From NCBI GenBank assembly GCA_021414025.1, contig JAIOPG010000002.1, forward strand, positions 558,001 through 622,000: a DNA stretch of 64,000 bases, read 5' to 3'. The stretch comes from Planctomycetota bacterium. GTDB lineage: Bacteria > Planctomycetota > Phycisphaerae > Phycisphaerales > SM1A02. A program made the position numbers and the translations under genes. Shown here piece after piece: positions 16,018 to 24,633 of this stretch. The notes under the pieces are model-generated. The model made no database searches and was not told the origin of the DNA. It worked only from the letters and a program-made list of their open reading frames with translations. How positions within the stretch are numbered: position 1 is the first letter of the stretch; each line of letters opens with the position of its first letter.

Positions 16018-16054
16018 TCTGCGGAATGCCGCGGCGCAATCCGGGTTTCGCAGA
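16018..16054. terminator. Possible bidirectional hairpin between convergent genes
   Basis: TCTGCG at 16018-16023 pairs with CGCAGA at 16049-16054 across a 25-base loop, directly after the TAA of the small membrane protein gene and before the apt stop. There is no clear T-run, so the call is weak. Confidence 0.25.
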
Positions 16055-16060
16055 CGCTCT

Positions 16061-16582
16061 TCAGTAGACGATCGGAGCGTGGATTTCCAGCCCGGGCAGG
16101 ACCGCCCGCCCCTGGAGCGCCTTGAGCTCGATCAACACCGTCGCGCCAAACACATTCGCTCCCAGGCTCTTCATCAGATCCACGCACGCCTTCATGGTTC
16201 CGCCGGTGGCCAGCAGATCATCGACCATCAGGATCTTCTTGCCGTTGGCGACCGCGTCCTCGCGCACCTCGAGCGTGTCCTGCCCATATTCCAGGTCGTA
16301 GGTCACAGCCCGAACCGGCGGCGGCAACTTGCCTTTCTTGCGAATCGGGATGAAGCCGCACGAAAGCGCCTGCGCCACCGCGATGCCGAAGATGAAGCCG
16401 CGGCTCTCGGCGCCGGCGACGGCGTGGATGCCCTTGCCTCGGAAAGGATTCGCCATCAATTCGACCGCCATCGAAAGAGCCGCGGGATCGTTGAGCAGCG
16501 GCGTGATGTCCTTGAAGAGAATCCCCGCCTTGGGAAAATCGGGAACGTCGCGGATCAATTTTCGAAGGTGGGTGGTGGGCAT
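16061..16582 (-). CDS. apt: Adenine phosphoribosyltransferase
   Basis: This purine salvage enzyme makes AMP from adenine and PRPP. The 173-residue length fits. 'IRDVPDFPKAGILFKDITPL' is the N-terminal Apt signature and 'KKILMVDDLLATGGTM' is the PRPP-binding loop. 'GAESRGFIFG' is the flexible loop region. The open frame runs upstream to 16978, but that part is antisense to the GroES-like gene. The ATG at 16582 gives the family length and has TGCAAT 6 bases upstream. Confidence 0.95.
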   Translation of the reverse strand: MPTTHLRKLIRDVPDFPKAGILFKDITPLLNDPAALSMAVELMANPFRGKGIHAVAGAESRGFIFGIAVAQALSCGFIPIRKKGKLPPPVRAVTYDLEYGQDTLEVREDAVANGKKILMVDDLLATGGTMKACVDLMKSLGANVFGATVLIELKALQGRAVLPGLEIHAPIVY

Positions 16583-16588
16583 GCGGGC

Positions 16589-16594
16589 ATTGCA
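16589..16594 (-). promoter_or_regulatory. Possible leaderless-type -10 box of apt (TGCAAT)
   Basis: Minus-strand TGCAAT, six bases, then ATG at 16582. The spacing matches the other leaderless-type boxes, but the hexamer departs from TANNNT. Confidence 0.3.
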
Positions 16595-16624
16595 CGGCGA
16601 AATCGGTTCCTTGTCCAGCGCCGC

Positions 16625-16630
16625 TACCAT
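16625..16630 (+). promoter_or_regulatory. Leaderless-type -10 box of the GroES-like gene (TACCAT)
   Basis: TACCAT, six bases, then ATG at 16637. There is no Shine-Dalgarno sequence. Confidence 0.5.
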
Positions 16631-16636
16631 GGCGGC

Positions 16637-16972
16637 ATGGCAGAACCCAAGGCGAAGATCCTGCGGCTGGAGACCGTCGAGCCCATCGGCAAGCGGGTGC
16701 TGATTCGCAAGGACGAGGACCGCAAGATCACCAAGGTGGGTATCCATCTGCCTGACAAGATGGAGATTCCCACGCTGACCGGCCGCGTGGTGGCGCTGAG
16801 CGCCCAGATCGCCCGCGACGAGGACTACCCCATCCGCCAGTACGACCGAATCCTCTTCAACCCGCGCCATGGGATTCCCGTGGATTTCGAGGGGGACAAC
16901 CGCCTCTTCGTGGTGCCGATCGAGGACATCGTCGCGGTCTTCCGCGCCACCGACGGGGATGCCGCGAAGTGA
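16637..16972 (+). CDS. GroES-like (Cpn10 fold) protein
   Basis: The 111-residue product aligns by eye with co-chaperonin GroES. 'VEPIGKRVLIRKDE' corresponds to the first strand, 'GIHLPD' to the mobile-loop region, 'YDRILFNPRHG' to the GD-x-V block and 'VVPIEDIVAVF' to the C-terminal DI-x-AV. It is divergent: the mobile loop lacks the usual GGI-x-L and the dome loop is altered. No groEL is adjacent. Instead its stop overlaps the GTG of aroA, which is an odd partner. It may be a specialised paralogue, and binding to a GroEL is inferred only. Confidence 0.72.
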   Translation: MAEPKAKILRLETVEPIGKRVLIRKDEDRKITKVGIHLPDKMEIPTLTGRVVALSAQIARDEDYPIRQYDRILFNPRHGIPVDFEGDNRLFVVPIEDIVAVFRATDGDAAK

Positions 16973-18294
16973 CCGCAAGCGCCAAGGGAGGGCTCGAGGT
17001 CCATTCCGCCCCCCGCGCGACGGGGCCGGTGCGCGGCGCGTTCTTGCCGCCGGGCTCGAAGAGCCTGACGCAGCGTTTCATGATGCTGGCGGCGCTGGCC
17101 GAGGGCTCCAGCACGATCGACCATCCATTGGATTCCGCGGACACGCGGGCCCTTGGCGCCGGGTTGGCGACTTTGGGCGCCTCGGTGCGCTGGCCGGAGC
17201 GCGGGCCGCTGGTCATTCGCGGCGTGGATGGAACTTTCCCCGGCTTTGGAAATCTGGACGCAGTCGATGGCGGCACGCCGGCGCGATTCCTGATGGCGGC
17301 CGCGTGTCTTGCGAGCGGCAGCTCCGTGCTCGATGGATCGGCGCGACTGCGCCAGCGGCCGATGCAAGATGGCGTTTCCATATTGAATTCACTCGGCGCG
17401 ACTCTCAAGCAATCGACCTCCGCGCAACTGCCGATCACGATCACGCCGACGCAGGAGTTCCGCAAGGGTGGCTCATGCCGGATTCCCGCCGCCGCAAGCA
17501 GCCAATTTATTTCGGCGCTGGCCTTGATCGGCCCATGGCTCACTCGCGGCGTCGAAGTGCGCCTCGAGGGCGAGCAGCCCAGTCTTTCCTACATTGATCT
17601 CACGGTGCATTGCCTGCGCAAGGTGGGGGCCGCCGCAGCGTGGCGAGCCAGCGAAGGCGTGCTGCGCGTGGAGCCGACGCGTTTGAAGGCATTTCATGTC
17701 GCGATCGAACCGGATGCCTCCAGCGCGGCCTATGGGCTGGCGCTGGCAGCGATCATGCCGGGCAGCGAAGTGACGGTGGCGGGCCTTCCCCGAAGTTCGC
17801 ACCAGCCGGACATGGCGGTCTTCGACGCGCTCGTCGAATTGGGCGCGGTCGACTGCTCGACTGCCGGCGGATCGGCGATTCGATATGGCTCGCGGCTGAA
17901 TGGCGGCGTGCTCGACGCCTCGCGTTGGCCCGATGGAAGCCTGGCGGTCATGGCTGCGGCGGCCTTTGCCTCGGCACCCGTCGAGATCCGCGGACTGTCC
18001 ACGCTCGCCGGCAAGGAAAGTGATCGCATCGAGGCGATGGGCGCCTGGCTGCAGGCGGCGGGCGCGACCGTCGAGTGCGGCGGCGACTGGATTCGCGTCG
18101 ACGGGCGCTCCTTGCATGACCGCCAGATCGTCGTCGATCCGCGCAACGATCACCGCATCGCCATGAGCGCCGCAGTTGCCGGCGCGGCCCGCGGCGGAGT
18201 GCGGATTTCCGACCCTGCGTGCGTCGGCAAGAGCTGGCCCGGATTCTGGCCCGCCTGGCAGCGTCTGGTGGCCGGTTTTGGAGGGAGCACTTGA
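16969..18294 (+). CDS. aroA: 3-phosphoshikimate 1-carboxyvinyltransferase (EPSP synthase)
   Basis: This enzyme transfers enolpyruvate from PEP to shikimate 3-phosphate in aromatic amino acid synthesis. The 441-residue product has 'LPPGSKSLTQRFMMLAAL', the PEP-binding signature, and 'DGGTPARFLMAA', a variant of the GNAGT block. Near the C-terminus are 'KESDRIEAM' and 'DHRIAMSAAVAG'. The GTG start overlaps the GroES-like stop (GTGA). The stop overlaps the ATG of the ABC exporter (TGATG), so translation of the three genes is coupled. Confidence 0.93.
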   Translation: MTASAKGGLEVHSAPRATGPVRGAFLPPGSKSLTQRFMMLAALAEGSSTIDHPLDSADTRALGAGLATLGASVRWPERGPLVIRGVDGTFPGFGNLDAVDGGTPARFLMAAACLASGSSVLDGSARLRQRPMQDGVSILNSLGATLKQSTSAQLPITITPTQEFRKGGSCRIPAAASSQFISALALIGPWLTRGVEVRLEGEQPSLSYIDLTVHCLRKVGAAAAWRASEGVLRVEPTRLKAFHVAIEPDASSAAYGLALAAIMPGSEVTVAGLPRSSHQPDMAVFDALVELGAVDCSTAGGSAIRYGSRLNGGVLDASRWPDGSLAVMAAAAFASAPVEIRGLSTLAGKESDRIEAMGAWLQAAGATVECGGDWIRVDGRSLHDRQIVVDPRNDHRIAMSAAVAGAARGGVRISDPACVGKSWPGFWPAWQRLVAGFGGST

Positions 18295-20159
18295 TGGATC
18301 ACCCCAAGAGCGACGATACTGGCGGGATGCGCGATTTTTGGTGGTTCGCACGTGGACTTCTTCGCCCCAGGCACGAGGCGATCATTGCGCTCATCGGCGC
18401 CTTCATCAGCGCCGGCGGTTTGGGCGCGGGCCTGCTCAGCCTGGGGCCCTTGATGCAGCTCATTCTGAGGGATGGCACCTCGCTGCAGCAGATTCTGCGC
18501 AACTTCAACGCGAGGGGAGAATGGATCCAGGCCCCGGAATGGATCATCGGGTTGATGCCCACGACTCCCTACGGCGGCGTCGTCTGCCTGCTGGTGGGTT
18601 TGTGCGTGCTGACCGTCTTCGGCGCCGCCGCCAATTTCATCCATCAGCTCGTGGCCATGGGACTCTGCGCGCGGACCACTGCGAAGATCCGCCTGGAGAT
18701 CTTCCGCCATGTGATCCATCTGCCGCTTTCGGTCGTCACCAAGCAGGGACCCGCCGAGTTCACCAGCCGCATCAACAACGACGTCACGATGCTCAACAGC
18801 GGGTTCGAGGCGCTGACCAGCAAGACGATCGCGCAGCTCACCAAGGGCGTGGCGGCGCTGGCCGCGGCCCTCTACTTCGACTGGCGGCTGGTCCTGGTTT
18901 CCTGCACGGTGGGACCGATCCTTGCCGTCGTTCTGCGCAAGACCGGCAAGTCGATCCGCAAAGGCACGCGCGGCGCGCTGGAGGCGCAGGAGTCGCTGTT
19001 GCGGACCACGCAGGAGTCGATGCAGGGATTGCGCACCATGAAGGGCTCGACCGCCGAGTTGGAGTCCATCCGCCGCTTCGCACTGTTCAACCACAAAGTG
19101 CTGCGGCAGAACCTGCGCGTCCGCAAGTCGCGTGCGCTCTCGGGACCGCTGATCGAGATGCTGGCGATCTTCGTGGTTGCCGGGCTGGCGCTGATCGCCG
19201 CCAAGAGCATCTTGGGCGGCGAACTTTCGTTCGAGAATTTCCTGCTTTCGCTGGGCGCGCTGGCGGTTTGCGCCAACAGCCTCAAGCCATTGACCGGCTT
19301 CATCAACGAGTTCCAGGCCACGGCGGCGCCGGCGGCGCGGCTTCGCAGCATTCTGAAGATCCCACGCGAAGACAAGAACGAGACAGGGAAGCCCGGACTC
19401 AAGCGGCACGCGCAGTCGATCAAGTTCGAAGGAGTTGTGTTCGCCTATCCCAACGCGCCGCAGCCTGCGCTGGCGGGGGTCAACTTCTCGGTGCTCCACG
19501 GCGAGCGCGTCGCCATCGTCGGCTCCAACGGCTGCGGCAAGACCACGCTGCTTTCGATGGTGCCGCGTCTGCTCACGCCTACGGGTGGTCGCATCCTCGT
19601 CGACGACGTCGACATCCAGGGCATTGACCTGAAAAGTCTGCGCCGTCAAATCGGATTGGTGACGCAGGAATCGGTGCTGATCCAGGGAACCATCTACGAG
19701 AACATCCGGCTCGGTTTCCGCCGCGCTAATCGTGCCGAGGTCGAGACCGCGGCGAAACGGGCCCGCGCCTGGGATTTCATCTCCGCCATTCCCGGAGGCC
19801 TCGACGGCCATGTCAGCGAGCAGGGGGCGAGTCTTTCCGGCGGGCAGCGCCAGCGCATTGCCATCGCCCGCGCCATTCTGCGCGACCCGGCAATCCTGCT
19901 GATGGACGAAGCGACCAGCCAGGTGGACGCCGAGAGCGAGGAGCAGATCAACAAGGCGATCGCCGAGTTCGGCGTGGGGCGCACGGTTCTGGTGGTGGCT
20001 CACCGCCTGAGCACGGTGCTGGCGGCGGACCGGATCGTGGTGATGGATTTCGGCCGCGTGGTCGACATGGGAACGCACGCGGAACTTTTGAAGCGCTGCG
20101 ATGTCTACCGGCGAATCGCGGCGACGCAGATGCTCACCCCCGAAGTCGCGGTGCGCTAG
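18294..20159 (+). CDS. ABC exporter, fused permease and ATPase (MsbA-like)
   Basis: The 621-residue half-transporter has about six N-terminal membrane helices (roughly residues 25-320) and a C-terminal nucleotide-binding domain. Walker A 'GSNGCGKTT' is near residue 413, signature 'LSGGQRQR' near 514 and Walker B 'ILLMDEA' near 535. The family exports lipids, peptides or drugs, and the layout is the MsbA/lipid-flippase type. The substrate cannot be read from sequence. The ATG at 18294 overlaps the aroA stop. Longer frames upstream run through aroA. It converges on the hydrolase gene. Confidence 0.9.
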   Translation: MDHPKSDDTGGMRDFWWFARGLLRPRHEAIIALIGAFISAGGLGAGLLSLGPLMQLILRDGTSLQQILRNFNARGEWIQAPEWIIGLMPTTPYGGVVCLLVGLCVLTVFGAAANFIHQLVAMGLCARTTAKIRLEIFRHVIHLPLSVVTKQGPAEFTSRINNDVTMLNSGFEALTSKTIAQLTKGVAALAAALYFDWRLVLVSCTVGPILAVVLRKTGKSIRKGTRGALEAQESLLRTTQESMQGLRTMKGSTAELESIRRFALFNHKVLRQNLRVRKSRALSGPLIEMLAIFVVAGLALIAAKSILGGELSFENFLLSLGALAVCANSLKPLTGFINEFQATAAPAARLRSILKIPREDKNETGKPGLKRHAQSIKFEGVVFAYPNAPQPALAGVNFSVLHGERVAIVGSNGCGKTTLLSMVPRLLTPTGGRILVDDVDIQGIDLKSLRRQIGLVTQESVLIQGTIYENIRLGFRRANRAEVETAAKRARAWDFISAIPGGLDGHVSEQGASLSGGQRQRIAIARAILRDPAILLMDEATSQVDAESEEQINKAIAEFGVGRTVLVVAHRLSTVLAADRIVVMDFGRVVDMGTHAELLKRCDVYRRIAATQMLTPEVAVR

Positions 20160-20206
20160 CCGCCCAGCGTCTCGTCGCCAACGCCACGTGTCGGCGAAGC
20201 AAGAGA

Positions 20207-21004
20207 TCAGGGCGCGATGGGCAGAAGTTGCTCGACCAAAAATTTCGTGCCGAGGGTCTTGGCTTCCGCGGCGCAGGTGCCGAATCCAATGTGCTCTGCC
20301 GGGGCGCCGGTCGGCCCGAATTCATGCCAGATAACAGGAAGGCTCGCCGGGGTGCGCCGGCGGATCTCGGCGATGAAGTCGCGCTGCGGCCCCACGGCAA
20401 CCATCTGATCTCCGGCGGCGTGCAAGGCGAGAAGCGGTGTGGGCTTCCAGGAATCCAGGTGTCGAAGGGGCTCGAACTTCGCGGCGCGGCCGGGATCGTG
20501 ACGCGCCGAAACGAGCTGGCTCCAATCGCCGCTCGAGGCCTCGATCAGCGCGGCCTTGAAGGGATGTGGCCGGCACATCGCCGCCAGCGCCGTCATCGCG
20601 CCAAGGCTGAAGCCGCCGATGGCGCAGCGCGAGGAATCGAATTCGGGGAATTGCTTCAGCACCTCGAGCACGCCGGGCAGCTCGCCCAGCATCGATTCGA
20701 CGACTTCCAGCGAGCGCTCTGAAGTCTGCAGCTCGCTCTGGGCTCGCTCGCCATGGCCGGGCAGGTCGATCGCCACCGTCGCGATGCCGGCCCGCAACAA
20801 CCTCAGATAGCGCCCGCTGTCGAGCTCCTTCTGCGCGGTGCGGCCATGCATCCAGAAGAGGTAGGGCGCGCTGCCCGCGCTGCTTCCGCTCGCCCTGTCG
20901 AAGCGCGGATGGATCAGCAGTGCCGGCGTCCGCGATGGACCTAGGCGAAGCACGCGACTCTGGGCCAGCAAGGATCGGGGAAGGGTGGTGGCGAGATCGG
21001 CCAT
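20207..21004 (-). CDS. Alpha/beta hydrolase
   Basis: A 265-residue alpha/beta hydrolase. The nucleophile elbow is 'GGFSLGAM', 'DLPGHGER' is a loop near the oxyanion site, and a C-terminal His lies in 'PAEHIGFG'. No signal peptide is seen, so it is probably a cytoplasmic esterase or peptidase-like enzyme of unknown substrate. The ATG at 21004 was preferred over the in-frame ATGs upstream, which add an unrelated Pro/Arg-rich stretch. It is divergent from rsmD and convergent with the ABC exporter. Confidence 0.8.
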   Translation of the reverse strand: MADLATTLPRSLLAQSRVLRLGPSRTPALLIHPRFDRASGSSAGSAPYLFWMHGRTAQKELDSGRYLRLLRAGIATVAIDLPGHGERAQSELQTSERSLEVVESMLGELPGVLEVLKQFPEFDSSRCAIGGFSLGAMTALAAMCRPHPFKAALIEASSGDWSQLVSARHDPGRAAKFEPLRHLDSWKPTPLLALHAAGDQMVAVGPQRDFIAEIRRRTPASLPVIWHEFGPTGAPAEHIGFGTCAAEAKTLGTKFLVEQLLPIAP

Positions 21005-21037
21005 GGAATGCCGCCCGGGTTGCGGGCGCGGACACAC

Positions 21038-21043
21038 TAGCAT
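21038..21043 (+). promoter_or_regulatory. Leaderless-type -10 box of rsmD (TAGCAT)
   Basis: TAGCAT, six bases (CACGGA), then ATG at 21050. Confidence 0.5.
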
Positions 21044-21049
21044 CACGGA

Positions 21050-21652
21050 ATGCTCCAGGTGATCGCCGGCGAATTCCGCTCACGCATCCTCAAGACGCCC
21101 AAGGATGACGCCCTCACCCGGCCGATGGGCAGCCGCACCAAGGAAGGCCTCTTCAACATTCTGCGCGGTTGGTTCGAAGGAGCCCGCGTGCTCGACCTCT
21201 TCGCCGGCGTGGGCACGCTGGGAATCGAGGCGGTCAGCCGCGGAGCCAGCAAAGTCTTCATGGTCGAGAAGGATCGCAAGATCCATTCGCTGCTGCGTGA
21301 GAACATCGAGGCGCTGGGTTGCGGCGAGCGCGCCGTCGCGGTCCAGGCGGATGCGCTTGGCGAGGCGGCGATCAGCGCCGCTGCCCCCGAGGTCAACATC
21401 GTGCTGATGGATCCGCCCTTCGCCCTGGTGGAAACCGAGGAGGGATTGCGCCAAGTGCTTGAACAGGCGGCGCGCACGCGGAAATTGTTCCTCGCCAAGG
21501 GCTTCCTGATCCTGCGCCTGCCGGGCGTTTCGAATCCGCCCCCGGCCATCGCGGGCTTCGACGGCCCCGAGGTGCGTCAGTACGGCGCCCAGCAGAATCT
21601 GCTGCTCTACATGCCGCACTTCGAGGCTTCCCAAGTCGCGAACCCGGAATGA
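21050..21652 (+). CDS. rsmD: 16S rRNA (guanine966-N2)-methyltransferase
   Basis: The 200-residue product opens with 'MLQVIAGEFRSRILKTP', the typical RsmD start. 'RPMGSRTKEGLFNIL' follows, then the SAM-binding 'VLDLFAGVGTLGIEA' and the catalytic block 'LMDPPFAL'. It methylates G966 of 16S rRNA during small-subunit assembly. The gene lies 30 bases upstream of ispD in the same direction. Confidence 0.93.
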   Translation: MLQVIAGEFRSRILKTPKDDALTRPMGSRTKEGLFNILRGWFEGARVLDLFAGVGTLGIEAVSRGASKVFMVEKDRKIHSLLRENIEALGCGERAVAVQADALGEAAISAAAPEVNIVLMDPPFALVETEEGLRQVLEQAARTRKLFLAKGFLILRLPGVSNPPPAIAGFDGPEVRQYGAQQNLLLYMPHFEASQVANPE

Positions 21653-21682
21653 TCCGGTTCTTGGCTTAGACTCCGGCGCACC

Positions 21683-22477
21683 ATGGATCCGTTTTCCGTC
21701 TCCATCATTCTCGCCGCCGCCGGAAGCAGCACCCGCTTCGGCAGCGACAAGCTCGGCCAGGATCTGGGCGGCCGGCCGCTGCTGCTGCGCAGCGTGGAGC
21801 TTTTCACCAAGCGCGATGAGGTGCGCTCGATCATCGTGGCAGCGCCGCCGAACAACATGCAGGAATTTCGCGATCGCTTCGGTGCCCAGCTGAGCTTCCA
21901 CGGCGTGACGATCGTTGCGGGCGGGACCATCGACCGGTGGGAAACCATCCGCAACGCCCTCAAGGCGGTCCCCGCCGAAGCCACGCACATTGCAGTGCAT
22001 GATGCGGCGCGGCCCGCCACCAGCGACGACCTGATCTCGCGGGTCTTCGAGGCCGCCAAACGCCACGACGCGGTGATCCCCGCGCTGCCGGTGGCCGACA
22101 CGCTCAAGCGCGTCAACGAGGAAGTCGTCGAAGCCGAGAAGGAGGACGCGATCGCCGATCTGATTTTGGGCGAGGATGCCGACGCCTCCAAGGCCAAGGG
22201 AAAGTTCGTGCAGTCCACGGTGGATCGAAAGAATCTCGTCGCGGTGCAGACCCCGCAGGTGTTCAAGGCGGACTTGCTTCGCCGCGCCTATCAGCAGACG
22301 GATCTCAGCGCCGTCACCGACGACGCGGCGCTGGTGGAGCGCATGGGCGAAAAGGTGCTGGTGGTGGATGGTGAGTTCCGCAACTTGAAGGTGACGATTC
22401 CGGACGATCTTCGCACGATTCGCCTGCTGCTTGGCATCGCCGCCCCCGAGGGCCGCGCCGTACACAAGCGCTTCTAG
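21683..22477 (+). CDS. ispD: 2-C-methyl-D-erythritol 4-phosphate cytidylyltransferase
   Basis: This MEP-pathway enzyme forms CDP-methylerythritol, supplying isoprenoid precursors that uppS also uses. It has 'SIILAAAGSSTRFGSDK' for CTP binding, 'AVHDAARPATSDDL' and 'VDRKNLVAVQTPQVF'. At 264 residues it is about 30 longer than usual. The excess is an acidic, charged insertion at about residues 145-174, between 'DTLKRV' and 'STVDR', where other IspDs have a short turn. A TAGACT lies 10 bases before the ATG. It converges on the DUF3299 gene. Confidence 0.92.
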   Translation: MDPFSVSIILAAAGSSTRFGSDKLGQDLGGRPLLLRSVELFTKRDEVRSIIVAAPPNNMQEFRDRFGAQLSFHGVTIVAGGTIDRWETIRNALKAVPAEATHIAVHDAARPATSDDLISRVFEAAKRHDAVIPALPVADTLKRVNEEVVEAEKEDAIADLILGEDADASKAKGKFVQSTVDRKNLVAVQTPQVFKADLLRRAYQQTDLSAVTDDAALVERMGEKVLVVDGEFRNLKVTIPDDLRTIRLLLGIAAPEGRAVHKRF

Positions 22478-22531
22478 CGCAGACGTGGCATCTCGCTCCC
22501 CCATCAAATCAATTTTGATTTTCTGTCCGCG

Positions 22532-23356
22532 TCACATGTCCGACTGCAGCGACGCCGACTCAAGCTGGTAGAGGCCCACCAGCCAGTTCTCCACGAGGTA
22601 GGGATCGACCTTGAACTTGCCGGTGATGGTGCCGAAGTTGAAGGTGTGGCGGCGCCCCGGCTTCACCGGAGTTGCGAGTTTGACTTCGATCGCGTCGTAG
22701 GGAGTCGGCGGCACGCCGATGCAGCAGCCGTCCCATTGGTTGAGCATCACCAGGATCTCGCTGCTCTCCTGCAGCATCAGCGGAAAGGCCATGTACCCCT
22801 CGATGCGGACCCACGCGCCGTCGAGCATGGCGACGCGCTGCGGAATTGCATTTTGTTGCAGGCGCGGAATGTAGGTCTGCGAGGCGCTGGTGAGGCACTC
22901 CCAGGTGATCTTGTAGGGATCCGCCTCCGTGCCCGCGCCGCTGATGAGGTACTTGTTGTCGGCGAGAATCGACCCGTCGCTCTGCTTGATGAGGTTGCCT
23001 GGAACGATGGTCGCGTTGGCGATCTTGCGGTCGAGCCCAAGCTTCAGCGAGTCCGGTGAGATCGCGGTGGAAGCGGCCTTTGGCTTTTCGACCGCAGTGA
23101 CAGGGAGATTGGCGACGGAACCTTTGGCGATTGGTTGCACAGGCGGCTGCGCGGTTGTGGGTGCCGCCGATGATGATGGAATGACCGCCGCGGGTTTCGC
23201 AGCGACTATCGTCGGCGACGGAGCAGCCTGGTTCGATGATGGAGAAACCGCGGCAAGCTCGCCGGATTCGTCGCGCCGCACTGCCGGAGTAGGGAAAATG
23301 ACCGCCAATAATGCGGCGAAGCAGATCAGCGCCAGAATGCTCCAGACAATCCGCAT
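22532..23356 (-). CDS. DUF3299 protein, membrane-anchored
   Basis: The 274-residue product has an N-terminal membrane anchor (about residues 4-22), a Pro/Ala/Ser-rich linker to about residue 95 and a C-terminal DUF3299-type domain. The domain is recognised from 'VRIEGYMAFPLMLQESSE', then 'QWDGCCIGVPPTPYDAIEV'. The Cys pair and PP motif resemble the family's C-x-H-x-P-P-P region. It is the last gene of a three-gene ABC operon, 2 bases after the permease stop. In Vibrio, DUF3299 proteins occur with such ABC genes in the zinc-regulated zrg operon. A metal-related role is inferred. Confidence 0.75.
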   Translation of the reverse strand: MRIVWSILALICFAALLAVIFPTPAVRRDESGELAAVSPSSNQAAPSPTIVAAKPAAVIPSSSAAPTTAQPPVQPIAKGSVANLPVTAVEKPKAASTAISPDSLKLGLDRKIANATIVPGNLIKQSDGSILADNKYLISGAGTEADPYKITWECLTSASQTYIPRLQQNAIPQRVAMLDGAWVRIEGYMAFPLMLQESSEILVMLNQWDGCCIGVPPTPYDAIEVKLATPVKPGRRHTFNFGTITGKFKVDPYLVENWLVGLYQLESASLQSDM

Positions 23357-23358
23357 GG

Positions 23359-24633
23359 CTAGGCCTCGGGTCTCAGGTTCTCCGCCACGGAAGTTCGATA
23401 GGCGTTCATCGCCGGCAACACGCCGGCCAGCGCCGAAAGCAGAATAGCACCGGCGAGAATGATCAAGGTGCTGCGCGGGTCCAGTGACGGGTCGACGACG
23501 AGCCCGATGCGCGCCTTCAAGGCGCCGGAGGCGATCGCGTTGCCGGCCAGGCTCAGCAGGGCGCCGGCCAACGCGCCGGCAAAGCCGATCAGCGTCGCCT
23601 CCGTGAGGATCATCCCGGTGATGCGCGACCTCGCCACGCCAAGGGCGCGGAGCAGTGCGATCTGTCGCCGCCGCTCCGCCATGGAATTGTGCATGGCCAG
23701 CAGGATCGAGATGCCGCTGGAGACCAGGACCGCGGCGCCCAGGGCGATGAACAATTCATCGACGTTGCCAACGATCGAGCGGAGCCGGTCGATCTGCTGC
23801 GCCGGCTGCGCCACCACGATGCTGGTGTCGCGGCGCAGCGCGTCGAATTGCTGCTGCACCGCGGCGCTGGCGTCGTGGCCGGGCCGCGTGGGCAGGCGCA
23901 GCAGGATTCCGGTGATCTTCCGATCTTCATCCTTGAGGTCAGCGGCGGTGGCCACGCCTTCGATGCCCTCGTGCTCGCGGCGTTCCTGCGCGTGAAGAAT
24001 CCAGGTGCTTTCAAGATTGATGAAGACCGCGCGGTCGTGCGCCGATCCGCTGGGCTCCAAGATGCCGACGACTTCAAAGGGAAACTCGTCGTGTTCGTGG
24101 GCGTGCTCGGTTTCGCGGCTCGAGCCTGTGCCATGCGTCAGGACAATTTTCTGCCCGACCTGAATGCCGGTGCCCGCCGCGGCGGCCGAGCCCAGGCAGA
24201 CTTCGAAAGTCTTCGACGGGAAATGCCCGGCGGCCAGTTTCCACGGCTCGCCGCGCACCGGTTCGAAGCGCGTGAAGAACTCCGGACCCACGGCGGCAGT
24301 GGGAAAGCCCTTGAAGGAATCGCCTTGCTGCGTGGGGATCGCCCAGTCGTAGGGGAAGGCGCCCTTGATCTCCTGGTACTTGCTCCACGAAATCGGATTC
24401 GACGGCGCGTTGGCGTAGAAGACGCCATTGAGCACTGCGGTCAGCGGGCTTGAGTCGGCGCTGACCAGCAGATGGGTGGTGCCGGTGCCGCGTTGGAAGG
24501 CCTCGAAGCTGGCGGTGCGCAGCGAAAGCATGGTGAGCAGCAGGGCGGTCGCCACCGCGACGCTGCCGGCGGTGACCACGGTGCTCAGTCGGCGCGAGCG
24601 CAGGCTGTTGACGACGATCGAGAGGTCGTTCAT
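23359..24633 (-). CDS. ABC transporter permease, FtsX/MacB type
   Basis: A 424-residue permease. One helix lies near residues 18-40, a large extracytoplasmic domain fills about 41-290, and three helices close to the C-terminus are typical of the FtsX/MacB family. 'MAERRRQIALLRALGVARS' is the family's coupling motif. The periplasmic loop has a small His-rich stretch, 'ETEHAHEHDEF', that could bind a metal. Its ATG overlaps the stop of the ATPase gene (TGATG). Confidence 0.85.
   Translation of the reverse strand: MNDLSIVVNSLRSRRLSTVVTAGSVAVATALLLTMLSLRTASFEAFQRGTGTTHLLVSADSSPLTAVLNGVFYANAPSNPISWSKYQEIKGAFPYDWAIPTQQGDSFKGFPTAAVGPEFFTRFEPVRGEPWKLAAGHFPSKTFEVCLGSAAAAGTGIQVGQKIVLTHGTGSSRETEHAHEHDEFPFEVVGILEPSGSAHDRAVFINLESTWILHAQERREHEGIEGVATAADLKDEDRKITGILLRLPTRPGHDASAAVQQQFDALRRDTSIVVAQPAQQIDRLRSIVGNVDELFIALGAAVLVSSGISILLAMHNSMAERRRQIALLRALGVARSRITGMILTEATLIGFAGALAGALLSLAGNAIASGALKARIGLVVDPSLDPRSTLIILAGAILLSALAGVLPAMNAYRTSVAENLRPEA

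Noticed and set aside
18150-20078. 642-residue minus-strand frame opposite the ABC exporter
   Set aside because: It is a shadow of the exporter, with no conserved motif.
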